A stretch of 64,000 nt of DNA from Gigaspora margarita (Eukaryota; Glomeromycota; Glomeromycetes; Diversisporales; Gigasporaceae). Within the stretch, counting starts at the first letter, position 1, and each line of letters opens with the position of its first letter. The notes below the pieces were generated by a model that searched no databases, was not told the DNA's origin, and saw only the letters and a list, made by a program, of their open reading frames with translations. Of this stretch, positions 10,373 through 21,112 are shown piece by piece. The stretch is from contig WTPW01000839.1 in NCBI GenBank assembly GCA_009809945.1, positions 51,674 through 115,673 of the forward strand. The letters are read 5' to 3'. The position numbers were made by a program, and so were the translations under genes.

Positions 10373-11005
10373 TTGATATTTTTAAATCATGCACACTTTT
10401 AAGACATTTAATACTATACCAAGAACATAGTACAAAGTACGCAGTTTGTGTTTGTACAGAGTCTAATTAGACACTTTGGTAGTATTGATTTATAAAATTC
10501 AGCTGATCTGAGCTAACCAGGAATATCTGGTAATAAATAAATATAATTGTATCATTTGCATATAATCTTTCATAAAATAACAAGGGTAACCAAAATAGGA
10601 CCAAGAAGCTCATACGTTCTTTTATAAATCGCTCTCCCCATATTTAACACAAATACATTCAATTACAAATCTTTAAATTCTTAATGATTGTGACCCACTG
10701 GTTAAATTGGTAAGTGAAGATCTGGATGTTTCTTCCTTGGCCACAACAACGATAAATCATAGTAAAATTTATGAATCAACTAAATACTGAGTTTCATAAC
10801 ATCAAGTATCGACGTACGTAATTTTTTTTTACAATAAATCACCACAATAAAGCAATAGTAGGTAAGTTTTGTAACAAAATTTTACAATAAATAGATAGAA
10901 ACCACAACTGTTAATTCCAATACTGCAATAGCTAACAAGTTTTGTAATAACAAATTATTGTAGAATTAAGATAATTGATTCCAAAACTAACTAATTCAAC
11001 TACAC
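10373..11005. other. Gene-free AT-rich stretch
   Basis: No coding or structural feature can be supported between the Helitron end and the hAT-like element. Confidence 0.4.
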
Positions 11006-11013
11006 ATCACAAT

Positions 11014-11574
11014 TAGAAATGAGAATCAATTCTATAATAATCATTTTAATCGTTAATCAAATTAGAATCAATTCTCATTTCTGTATAAATGATTTAATCA
11101 TTTCTACAAATAATTAAATTTTCAAGAATCAATTTTGGATTTAGAATCGATTTTAAAGAATATAGTTATCTATTTAGAAGTCTAAAATTTTAATAAATCT
11201 TTTCTGCTTTCAGATATGTACTTAATAAAATGTAATGGCTGTGTTAATATAGCAATATTATTTATTATAGCAAGTATTTATAAACATATAAATTATTATT
11301 TGTATAGCCTGTTTAGAGCACAAAATTCTGTTGTAAAATACTAAAGATTCTATTTAATTAAGATAAGTTCTGGTATAGTTTAAAGGCTACAAAAAACCTT
11401 GTTTATTGCTTTATATTATTTATATAACTAAATAACTAAAGTATTAAACAGAATCTAAACAGGCAACTTAATACAAGAAATAACTTTAAAAGTTTAGAAT
11501 TCGATCCTCGATTCTAAAATGGTTTTGAGGTTTAGATCATCGATTTTAATTTTTAGAATTGATTCTCACCCCTA
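11014..11574. mobile_element. 561-bp hAT-like non-autonomous element
   Basis: The termini are TAGAAATGAGAATCAATTCT on the left and the complement of TAGGGGTGAGAATCAATTCT on the right, and GAATC/GATTC words recur subterminally. Flanks are ATCACAAT (11006-11013) and ACCACAAT (11575-11582), an 8-bp duplication with one mismatch. TIR form and 8-bp duplication fit the hAT superfamily. No transposase is encoded. Confidence 0.75.
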
Positions 11575-11582
11575 ACCACAAT

Positions 11583-12039
11583 AGTGAGTACACAAAATCT
11601 GGAATCTGATTAGATACTCTAATAATTTACACATGTCAGCTAATCAAATAAACTAAGCCAGGATACCTGTAGCAATCCAGTCAAATCTTGTGATGAAGTC
11701 ATAAACCCCAACTGAGCACATTGATATAGCAAGCTAATGCCACGTGAAATAACATATGAGTATAATAATTGATTATAATTGTAATCACTTTCATATTTAG
11801 CTATGATAACTGCTCAGTTACTGGACTCTTGTACGTAGCTATAATAAATCTGAAACTTGCTTTACTTAAACCATTAAACCTACTACATATAATACAATGA
11901 AGACAATTGCTACATGCACAACAACCAAATACAAAGTTCTATTTAATGACAGTAGCAGCACTAAAAAACAAACTCCCAGTGCATGGAAATGCACATAACT
12001 TGTTTAACCAAAATAACCTATGTAAAGCAACTTTTGAAA
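11583..12039. other. Interval without recognised feature
   Basis: The base composition is slightly less AT-extreme than nearby repeats. No open frame has coding character. It may be single-copy intergenic DNA. Confidence 0.35.
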
Positions 12040-12043
12040 TTAA

Positions 12044-12383
12044 TATAAAATCGTAGATAACCTATGATAGACTGGTTCATTTTTGGTAATTTTACTACCA
12101 AAATGATGGCCTTGAAGAGATGATTCCAACAAGTCCAAAATTGATAAAATCCAATTACGGGGTCACAAGATCGTTAAGATTTTCTTATCATTTTTATGAA
12201 AATTAGATTAGTTAAACTAATTAATTTTTATTACAAGTTATAAGAAAATCTTAATGAACTTGTGACTCTATGATTGGATTTTATCAATTTTGGGCTTGTT
12301 GGAATTGTCTTTTCAAGGCTGTCATTTTGACAATAAAATTATCAAAATGGGCCAGTCTATCCTATTTTATCTACGATTTTATG
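12044..12383. mobile_element. 340-bp foldback element with TTAA duplication
   Basis: The arms are about 150 bp each and pair over most of their length (TATAAAATCGTAGATA at the left; AACAAGTCCAAAATTGATAA and its complement inside), with a short AT-rich loop near 12215. TTAA is on both sides (12040-12043 and 12384-12387). The GGTAATTTTACTACCAAAAT block near each end is shared with the foldbacks at 3355 and 22994. The TTAA target suggests piggyBac-type mobilisation. Confidence 0.75.
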
Positions 12384-12450
12384 TTAATTTTAATTTTTAA
12401 AAATTATATATATATTGGTTAATTTGGGTTAAATGACAATATCTTGTAAA

Positions 12451-12546
12451 TTATTAGGCAGAATCATATGATTTTAGTACCATTTGACTCATCTCATTGT
12501 GACGAATTGAATGGTACTAAAATCACATAATTTGGATTACTGGATC
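12451..12546. repeat. Small foldback with GATTTTAGTACCATT arms
   Basis: The two halves pair around GATTTTAGTACCATT and its complement; the right end is GGATTACTGGATC. This is the same kind of hairpin as 13307-13407 and 13887-13983. Confidence 0.6.
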
Positions 12547-12588
12547 TAAGATATAATTAGTGTGTCATATTAGGAACTGCGTCAAATT

Positions 12589-12768
12589 AGGGTATGTCCA
12601 GTATTATAAATTCAAAAAATTTTTATTCGCGCAAATGCAGAAAAAACACAAAAAAAAATTTATACGCACATTATATATATGGTGAACCCCGAAATATGCG
12701 CAAATTTAAATCTATGTGCACTGCGCCTACTGCGCGAATCCAATTTACATCACTGGGCATGCCTACCT
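12589..12768. repeat. 180-bp TIR element with GC-rich subterminal words
   Basis: The left end AGGGTATGTCCAGTATTAT pairs imperfectly with the complement of the right end (AGGTAGGCATGCCCAGTG); ATTCGCGCA occurs inside both ends. The core contains several TGCGC words, giving a local GC rise. A frame open across it is considered incidental. No target duplication is clear. Confidence 0.5.
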
Positions 12769-12769
12769 T

Positions 12770-13300
12770 ATATATAGTAAAATTTACTATATTTAGAAAT
12801 TTGTTAATTTTAATTTAGTAATTTAATTGTAACATTTAAAAGTAAAAACTAGCTTAATATTTTTTAAAATTTTATAAAAATTTGTAATTATTTATAATTT
12901 TTTATACTGAATAATTTTTACTTAATTTTGAAATTTAGTTAACTTAATAAAAAATTAACTTTTACTATATATATATTATTTTAATTATTTTTTTAATATT
13001 ATAGTTTTTGCAGTTGTATAATATAATACAAAATTAAATAATTTTAGTTATTTAAAAAAGTAGTGCATAGAATTTTTTGTTTTTTTATTTAAAAGATATA
13101 GATTTAATAAATTTATTTTTATTTTTAGCTTAATATCTTATAAATTTAGCTTTATCTAAATTTTTAAAAAGTGTTTACAATATTATAGTAGGCTACTGTA
13201 ATTTAATAGAACCCCAAACATCTAGTATAGAGATTATATATTACACATTTTAGCAAAAACCTCCCAAAATTTGAGAACCAAAAAACAGTTTTTAGCAATT
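12770..13300. other. Very AT-rich interval, nothing recognised
   Basis: The sequence is almost entirely A/T and no gene or bounded repeat can be supported. Confidence 0.4.
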
Positions 13301-13306
13301 ACTATA

Positions 13307-13407
13307 TCATCTAGTAGTCCAATTTAAATAAACTTTTTTTAAAAAAATGCTCTCAGTAAGACGCATCTAACAAAAAAAGTTTATTCAATTCTGATTACTA
13401 GATCAAA
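13307..13407. repeat. Foldback ending ATCTAGTA
   Basis: ATCTAGTAGTCCAATTTAAA at the left pairs with the complement of the right end. Both arms contain AATAAACTTTTTTT; the loop contains CTCAGTAAGACGCATC. It belongs to the same hairpin family as 12451 and 13887. Confidence 0.6.
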
Positions 13408-13475
13408 GTTATTTAGCAAAATATAGTTTTGTTATTTTTAGCAAATTAGATCAAAATTGGCCAAAGCCTAGTTAG

Positions 13476-14112
13476 AGAGCATCTATAAATAATATTATAT
13501 ACCTCTACATAATAGCTCTTGACCCCCTTCTAGACTATATATAAAAAATTTAATTATAATTTTACAAAAATTTGAATATATAGGATCTTTGCTAGAAAAA
13601 TCACCCTTCGACATTTTCTGATTGGGCTTATTCAGACAAACTTAAACAATCTTATTGGTTTTTATTTGCATACAAATTATCTTTTGACTTTATTGATTCG
13701 AAAGTTTATTTGATGCACAATTGAATCAATAAAGCAAAGATAATTTTGATTTATATAAGAACAGGTATATTGTTCTAAATTTGTCTGAAATTACCCAATC
13801 AGAAAATGTTGAAGGGTGATTTTCCTAGCAAAGATCCCATATTATAAAACAGTAATCCAATTTGAATGATTTGTTAATAACACTTAATCTAGTAATCCAA
13901 ATAAAATAATTTTGGTATATTTGATTCCTCTCTTTGAGATGAATCAAATGGTACCAAAATCATTCAATTTGGATTTTTGGATCAAAATTTAGACAAATTT
14001 TTATAAAAAATTATATTATATTTTTTTGATCCCCTCTACTTATTGAAAAAACATTATATTTTGTATAACCCTTTCTCTTCTTGTATAATATTATTTATAG
14101 ATGCCCTTTATA
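13476..14112. repeat. Outer inverted repeat enclosing two foldbacks
   Basis: GAGAGCATCTATAAATAATA at the left and its complement near 14085-14108 form an outer pair. Inside lies a strong foldback (13580-13705 with 13715-13842; arms share GGATCTTTGCTAG, AAAATCACCCTTC and CATTTTCTGATTGGG) and a second hairpin at 13887-13983 (ATCTAGTAATCC ... GGATTTTTGGATC). I read it as elements inserted into elements. Confidence 0.65.
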
Positions 14113-14490
14113 ATCTTATAAAAGACATTCAATATTCTAATTTAATATTAGGCCAAGCAGAGTATATTTTCTAGTTATATATTATATATAATTTTAAATA
14201 ACCTGCTAACCCAGATTTATTTTTTTAGAATAAAAAATTTTTTATTTTTATTTTAAAAAATTTTTGTTAAAAAAAATATTTAATAAGATATATTAATAAT
14301 ATATACTTAATATTGTATATTTAATATTTAAAGCTATAAATACTTAAGAAAAATATTAAAAAAAATAATTGTACAACACATATATCAATACAATAATTTT
14401 TGCAAAATCAACAATATATCCTTTTTTTAAATAAATTATATCTTTTTTTAATAAAAAAAGGCATAAGATTACAAATATATACTATGAACA
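14113..14490. other. AT-rich interval, nothing recognised
   Basis: No coding potential or bounded repeat is visible. Confidence 0.4.
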
Positions 14491-14494
14491 TGTG

Positions 14495-14665
14495 TTTGCT
14501 AAGAGGAGTAACAAAAATCAGATGATTTTTTAGAAGGGGTAAAAAGAAGTTAAATTATATATAGAAACCTAACAAATCTATATTAAGAAGGAAGGAGGAG
14601 TAGATTTCTGATAAAAAATAATCAGATAATTAGTGATATGGCCTAATTAAATAGAGCCAGAAAAA
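14495..14665 (-). repeat. ~170-bp dispersed repeat, copy 2 (reverse orientation)
   Basis: This is the reverse complement of the repeat at 6345-6525 and 19590-19760. Shared words on the minus strand are TTATCTGATTATTTTTTAT, AGGTTTCTATATATAATT and CATCTGATTTTTGTTAC. Confidence 0.65.
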
Positions 14666-15784
14666 ATAAAATATTATATATAGTACTTGTTAGCAAAGGT
14701 GGTTACTTATTACTTTTTTTATTACTGTCTGGTTTCTATTTTAGTCATTTTTTTGGTACAGTATTAAGAATAAAGAAATGCATTTATAAAAAGAAAATAA
14801 TATGACTATTTATATATCAATTACTAGTAAGTTATATTATTGTATTTACTATATTTTATTCCTATAAAAAAAAGTGGGTTGGAGTGTGGTACAGGTTGGT
14901 GTCTGGAATTTACAAAATGGTATGGTCAGAATAGTACATATAAAGATGTTGATGAAATATTATAGTAAAAAGTAATACAGAAAAAGCACATTATATTATA
15001 TTAAATGTAATAGCACCTTTATTTCACAAATGAAACATGTTGAAGTAGTACATGTTGCCTTATTTTATGAAGAGTGAAAGCTTAATATACAATTTTTTTT
15101 AAAAAATTGCAATATTTTTTAATTTTGCTGATCAAACTACTCTGGGTATTTTAACAATAAGATTCCTTACAAAATTTGATATATGTGCAGTTAGTTTGTT
15201 TATATTGTATTAATTATTGATATAAATTTATGTAATCTACATGTATATAATTTTTTTTAATCATATGTTAATTCATGCTAATTACTTGTAACAAAACCTA
15301 TACTATTAGAACTAGTAAAGTATTGCAAAATTCAAGCTATTAATAGTTCAATTTTATAGGCTTATGGTCTGCCTTGAGCTAAAAATCCATGACAATTTAG
15401 ATCTTCAAAGTACCAAATGTGGGTTTAATCCATATTACCAAAACTCATACCTTTATACTGCCAACCTATTCCTATATAATACATTTTTTCTTATAGGGTA
15501 TTAAATAAAATATTTTAAATTTATATTAGCAAAAATTGACCTGGCCAGAATATGAAAACCAAAAAATTTACTTTGCATCACTTTATATATTAGTTACGAA
15601 ATATTATCACCAAAATTTGCATGGGGAATACTATCAATTTTTTTTAGTTATTGAATAGTAATCAATTAAAATTCCTTAACGAGAACTATCAATTAAAATA
15701 GTAATTGGTAATAATTGGTAATAATTGATAGATATTAGATTAAAAATCATAAATAATAATTCTATCAATACTATTATACTGTAT
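14666..15784. other. Gene-free AT-rich stretch
   Basis: There is no feature with support, apart from local repeats of ATAATTGGTAATAATTG near 15705-15730. Confidence 0.4.
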
Positions 15785-17490
15785 ACTTATTTTTAAATAT
15801 TTTACAGATTTTTACAAGTTTTTGCAAGGTTTCACAATTTAATATAAAATTTTATATTTTTTTTATTTATTATTATTATTATATATTATATTTTTAATTA
15901 AATATATTTTATCATATATTATTACATATTCTTTATGACAAAAAAAAATAAAACCAAAAAATCTAAACTCAAAAAAAAATAACAAAAAAAATAAAAATGA
16001 AAAATAGTAATATTTTAAACTACTTTTGCATTTTGTCACATAATACTAGCTCTACATACTTGTTTTTCTCACTCTGCAATTAGCTATTATTTCTCTTCTT
16101 TGTTTTAACTATTATATTCACTTATATTCACTACTTTCTATAAATAGTAAAGAAGTAAAAAAATAATAAAAAAATTTGAAAATAAAAAAATAGTAATATT
16201 TTAAATTATTTTTACACTTTGTTGTATAATATTAGCTCTATATATTTATTTTTCTTATCCTGCAGTTAGCTATTATTTCTCTTTGCTCATATTTGCTACT
16301 TCCTAAAAATAGTAGAAAAGTAAAAAAAACAATTTCTTAGAAGTGTTGGAGCTTTTGCAATTAGTTAAAGAATCTAGTATGTTCTTGCAAAGTGGCGAAG
16401 AAGTTAGTGTTGTTGTTCTTGTAAAGTGCTAGAAAAGTCAGATTGTTTTCTTGCAAAGTTCTGAAGAAATTTAGAAATAAATAAAATAAAATAAAAGTAA
16501 AAAAAATAAGTAAAAAAAAATAACAGAAAAACAAAATATATAAATAAATTTAATAAAAAAAATAAACAAAGCCTCAAATCTTTATTTCTTTAAAGTAAGA
16601 GTTCAAATTCAAAAATTGCTAAAACCTAGTTGTTTTTTGTAAAGTGCTAAATTAAGTTGCGAAAACTTGCAAAATCTTGTATCTAACTAAATTATTTCTC
16701 TAAAGAAGCATGTTCTTGCAAAGTACCAGAATAAAATTAATTAAGAAAAAAATTTAAAAAAAAAAAACAAAAAAAACAAAAACAAAAAGTATTAATTAAG
16801 AAAATAAATAAGCGAAAACTTGCAAAAACTTGTATCTAACTAAATATTTTTCTAAAGAAGCATTCTTGAAGATTTAAAAGGGTTCTTGCAAAGTTTTAGA
16901 AGTTTGAGTTTGCTTGTGAAGAACATTGGTGTACTTGCAAAGTGGCAAAAAGTTGTTGGGTTTTTTGCAAAGGGCTGGTGTTCTTGTAAAGTGCCAATAA
17001 AATGAAAAAAAATTAAAAAATAAATAAATAAATAAAAAACAAACCAAAAACAAGAAACAAAATGAAAACAAAAAAAAAAAAAAACAAAATAAAAAACAAA
17101 ATAAAACAAAAAAACAATAAAGATGATCTAATTTATAAACAAAAGATCTAATCTAATCATACAATACAAAATTTTAGATTAATTTCAATACATTATACAA
17201 AATTTTAAATTATTTTAAAAATATAGTCCAATGTGCACTTGGTATGACCCAGGTTACAGATCTACAGATCCAGTTTGGTTTTCTAGTTCTAAAATATTTT
17301 GAAATATTTTGAAACATTTTGAAACTACTAATAAATACAATAATAATTGATTAGCAGATGTATAATGATTTATATTTTAATTATAATATTTATCAATTAT
17401 TGATTATAGATATATATCAATTTATAACAAGTTAATTAATATATAACATTTAATCTTAATCAATATAAAATGATTATGTATTATATATTG
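15785..17490 (+). repeat. 1.7-kb dispersed A-rich repeat, copy 2
   Basis: This parallels 3950-5700 in the same order: GCAAGGTTTCACAATTTAAT, TAGTAATATTTTAAACTAC, CTGCAGTTAGCTATTATT, then about nine CTTGCAAAGTG words at 16383-16995, then GTATGACCCAGGTTACAG at about 17242. The first part (GTAATATTTTAAAYTA ... GCTATTATTTCTCTTT) is itself duplicated within this copy at about 16010 and 16193. Open frames here are phenylalanine-rich translations of the complementary A-rich strand and are not genes. Confidence 0.7.
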
Positions 17491-17741
17491 ATATATACTA
17501 TAGCTACTTAAAATATTTCGTAATAATGTCCATATATAATAGCTTAGAATATAGTTACTTATAAATCAAATAATTTAATATACCCAAATTTTTATATATA
17601 AATTTATACAAAAAAACTTATTTATTTGTTATTTTTTTTAGCAATTCTGCTTTTATTAATAAGGAGCAGAATATTATTGATACAATAAATTCTAATTACT
17701 TGGCTGCTAACTAAAACCCTTCTTTTTTTAATAAAAACTCA
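17491..17741. other. AT-rich spacer
   Basis: Nothing can be supported here. Confidence 0.4.
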
Positions 17742-17749
17742 CTCATACT

Positions 17750-18035
17750 TAGGGTTCCTCAAATTCAAATCAAATCAAATATTGGATCAATTTGAATTTG
17801 ATCAAATCAAATTAACCCTGATTTGAATTTGATTTAATTCAAATATTTGGATTTGAATTTGATTTGAATTTGAATTTTTAATAGTAATTTTCAAATTAAA
17901 TCAAATATTTGTCAAATCAAATCAAAATTGGTCTAATTTGAATTTGATCAAATCAAATATAGTCAAATTTGAATTTGAATTTGATCAAATATTTGATTCA
18001 AATATTTGAAGATCAAATCAAATTGTGGAACCCTA
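17750..18035. mobile_element. 286-bp hAT-like MITE made of CAAATC words
   Basis: The termini are TAGGGTTCCTCAA and the complement of TAGGGTTCCACAA. A perfect 8-bp duplication CTCATACT flanks it (17742-17749 and 18036-18043), as expected for hAT transposition. The whole interior is a simple-sequence mixture of AAATCAAAT, ATTTGAATTTG and GATCAAAT words in both orientations, so it can form many alternative hairpins. There is no coding capacity. Confidence 0.85.
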
Positions 18036-18218
18036 CTCATACTATATAAAGTCTGCTAGATTTGATCTGCTAAGCAACAAATTACTCTCATATATGGGTC
18101 CACAACTTTCTATGAGTTATTCCTATAATTACTAATTGGTCTGCTACTAATCTTATCAGGATTGCTTTTTTTTTAAAATCCTTTTTACCTTGCTTCTATA
18201 GTAGAATAATTCTATTTA

Positions 18219-19208
18219 TTTTATTTTATTTTTTTTTTATATGTCAAAGTTACCGCTATAGGGAAAGGCTTTTATTCAAGTAAGTTAGATCACGGGCACC
18301 TCCAGGAGCACACCTGACATTTGTTATATTGATGAGAGTACAACTAGCCACACGTACAACTTTTGGCTATCTAATTTAAGTAGTCACCCGAAGGTTCTAC
18401 ACTGGCTGCCATACCTGCAACCCAACTAGAGGGTTACCTATTTAAACCCTCTGGTCCATGTTTCTCCTGCCAAATCCTTTTTGTATTACTGGTACAGTTC
18501 TCCGTTACATGAGTTAGTCAGGGCCAGTCCTGGATGCTTGCGGAATCCCCTTAGGACTAGTTTATCCTTGTGGTACACTTGGGGGAGCAGTCCCTGTCCC
18601 ACACAGATATTACCTACACTTCGGTAACTTACACTATAGCTTTACCTATATACTTGGAGTTAGGGCTAACCATTAAACCCCTACCATTACCTACTTCAGC
18701 CCTTGTGAGGTTCACTCCAATTCTGATACCCACCACAACCTTCCAATCGGTCCTTCTTCAGTATCTCCAAACATCCAAACCAGTTAGCCCGGAAGGGTCA
18801 GTCGGTCTGGCTTTAAGTGCCGAATGGGCTCCCTCTCCTTGTTACATGCTGCCAAAACACATGTCCTTTTCCTCTAGTGCGACTCTGGTAGCCAGGTTAG
18901 TGGACCCCCTCCCCAAAGATCTTGTTGTCCGGTTCTCCGGCTCCAGTTTCCGATATTTCAATTATGGTTAGCACTATTAAAGATCTTTGCTATTTCCTCA
19001 CTTGGGACTTCAAAACAGGTATCCATCTTTTGATCATTGGATTTTGTGCGCCAAACAGCTCCCATTCAAGATGGTGTACCAAAGGACCAATGAGGAGAGA
19101 TGGTACCATAACACAGGCCTATTTTCCAAAGCATTGCTAGTGGGATTTGAACCCTAGACCTGCTGCTTGGGGGTGACAACTTACCAACTACTCTAAGTCG
19201 CTACACCC
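18219..19208 (-). mobile_element. 990-bp tRNA-headed retroposon (SINE-like) with poly(A)
   Basis: On the minus strand the element starts at 19208 with a tRNA-like head: an A-box region (TAGCGACTTAGAGTAGTTGG, 19184-19203) and a perfect B box GGTTCAAATCC (19143-19153). A long unique body follows, then an A-rich tail (18219-18239 read as T on the plus strand). A perfect 14-bp duplication AATAATTCTATTTA flanks it (18205-18218 and 19209-19222), the mark of LINE-type target-primed insertion. The body is far richer in GC than its surroundings. A plus-strand frame at 18570-18971 is antisense to the element and not a gene. It is unusually long for a SINE. Confidence 0.8.
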
Positions 19209-19222
19209 AATAATTCTATTTA

Positions 19223-19589
19223 TAAATTACTAGCAAAGAAAATATATTCAAAAAAAAATTAAAGGGAATAAAAAAAAAAAGCTACTCAACCTATATGAAA
19301 TACCAATTACAACAAAAGAAAAGAAAAAAAAAACAAAGAAATAAACCAATCTATAATAAGTACAAAGAAAATTGTATCTAATGTAAAAATTATATAATAT
19401 CTAATATTGTATAGTACCTTTACTGAAATATTATATGCATTAAAAAACAATAAGCACAAATTACAAAATATACTAATTAAAAGTTTGTAAGAAATTTCTA
19501 TATTTTCTTCAAAATATTTTTACTCATTATTTATCATTTATATCATAGCCAAATGCTTTACTCATAATATTGACTCCAATTAGATAAGC
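19223..19589. other. A-rich interval, nothing recognised
   Basis: The stretch contains poly-A and AAAGAAA runs and no supported feature. Confidence 0.4.
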
Positions 19590-19760
19590 ATAAGGGCCGT
19601 GTCATTAATTACCTGATTATTTTTTATTAGAGGCCTACTCCCCCTCCGCTCTTCTTTAATATAAATTTGGTCAGGTTCCTATATATAATTTCAACATTTT
19701 TACCCCCTCTTCCCTTAAAAATTACCTGATTTTTGTTACTTCCCTAACTCCAATTTGGAA
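19590..19760 (+). repeat. ~170-bp dispersed repeat, copy 3
   Basis: This copy begins near GGCCGTGTCATTAATTACC and contains GCCTACTCCCCCTCC, AGGTTCCTATATATAATT and CCTGATTTTTGTTACTTCC. It is the least degraded of the three copies in the window. Confidence 0.65.
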
Positions 19761-20214
19761 AGAATAAATATTGCTAATCTTTTGGAAGAGGTAAACTGAA
19801 ATACCACTTTTTTGAAATTTGAAAAGTTCAAAGAAATGCTAGAAGTACTAAACCAGAAGGAGTTTAACAAAGTTATACTATATATAATAGTATATTTTAT
19901 TAGATCTTTAGGAGCATGCCATTTATTATGTAATTTGTACTATGGGTACATGGGTTAGGGTTTATATATAATATATATAATATATATATTCAATTATTAT
20001 TTATTTTTTTAAAAGTGAGGACTTGCTTATTTTATTTTATTTTTTATTTTTTTTTTAAGGTGAGGCCTTGAATTGTACTATTTTATAAAAATATGAAAAT
20101 ATTATTTATTATTGATAATTTTATCTTTGTTAAAATTTCTATATTATTACAAAGAATTTAATAGTAATAGAATCTACTTTAAAAGTTCACATTTCTAAAA
20201 AATCAATAAAACAA
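19761..20214. other. AT-rich interval with short AAGTGAGG duplication
   Basis: A short direct repeat (AAAGTGAGGACTTG and AAGGTGAGGCCTTG) lies at about 20013-20077. Nothing else is supported. Confidence 0.4.
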
Positions 20215-21050
20215 AATATATTTATTGTCTAAAGTATAGTTAAGAACACTATTTTCAGATATTAGAAATCTGTTATGTCATGTGCTAATATCTGTCATGC
20301 TGTATAATTAGCCAATAACTAATTAGTACTATATACAATAATGCATCAAGTGCTTAATACAACAAAAAAATAAACAAAATTTTTAATTTTAAATTTAATA
20401 AAACCTAATTGTAGTATGCTAATAGTGCTTTTTTAATTAAGTAAATTGATCTTTATTATTAAAACAAATTTATTTACCATAATAAACTCTACTTACTTCT
20501 AAATTTTCATAAAAATCAAATAATTTTTATTTATAGTCATTTGTAAAAAGCTTACTTACATTATAATAGATTCTTTTAGTACAAAAATGTATTTTATAAA
20601 AATCAATTAATAAAAAATTATCTTATTTTATAAAAATTTAGAAGTAAGTAGAACTTATACCATATATTCCCAAAAATAAGCAACCTTTTTTGGGTCAAAA
20701 ATTACACAAAAAAATGGGGGTTGCTTATATTTGAATTGTTGAATTTTTTGAAAATTGAAATACGTACTAATTAAAAGTTGTCCAAATGACATGAAATTTT
20801 TACTATAAGTGTATTTTTGTGTTCTGAAAAGTTTACTTAATAGCACTTTTGAGGTTTACTTAGTAAAATTTAGACTTTTATATGTAGCAACTGCTAACGC
20901 GTTTTTTGAGATTTTTGAAAAAAATCAGGTTGCTTATTTTCGGAGTAGCTTATTTTCGGAAATATACAGTAATAATGAATAAAATTGGTTTATTTATTGA
21001 GATTGATTTATTTAATAAAGAATTTACTAACAATACATCAAAGTTATTTT
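20215..21050 (+). repeat. Left outer arm of the giant palindrome
   Basis: The landmarks are ATTAGAAATCTGTTATGTCA, AATTAGCCAATA, CATCAAGTGCTTA, TAATAAAACCTAATTG, TACAAAAATGTATTTTATAAAA and ATGAATAAAATTGG. All recur in reverse complement at 28915-29405. The arm is interrupted by the TA-MITE at 20660-20969, which is absent from the right arm. Confidence 0.75.
20660..20969. mobile_element. 310-bp TA-flanked MITE, same family as 7392
   Basis: It starts CCATATATTCCCAAAAATAAGC and ends TCGGAAATATACAG, with TA at 20658-20659 and 20970-20971. The opposite palindrome arm holds the empty site: the complement of 28991-29010 reads GTAGAACTTATAATGATGAA. Interior words such as TTTACTTAGTAAAATTTAGA are shared with 7392-7706 and 53307-53593. 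Confidence 0.85.
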
Positions 21051-21112
21051 TTTAGTTTTTTACAAATTTATTTAGTACATGAAGCTAAAATTAATTAATA
21101 AAATTTTATATA

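Noticed and set aside
16852..17109. Membrane protein rich in phenylalanine
   Set aside because: It is the translation of the complement of A-rich low-complexity DNA inside the dispersed 1.7-kb repeat; the same occurs at 4257-5137.
18570..18971. 133-codon plus-strand open frame
   Set aside because: It lies antisense within the tRNA-headed retroposon bounded by an exact 14-bp duplication, has a Ser/Thr/Pro mix typical of chance in GC-richer DNA, and matches no family.
19140..19208. Functional tRNA gene on the minus strand
   Set aside because: Same reasoning: a tRNA-like head followed by a long body, poly(A) and a target duplication.
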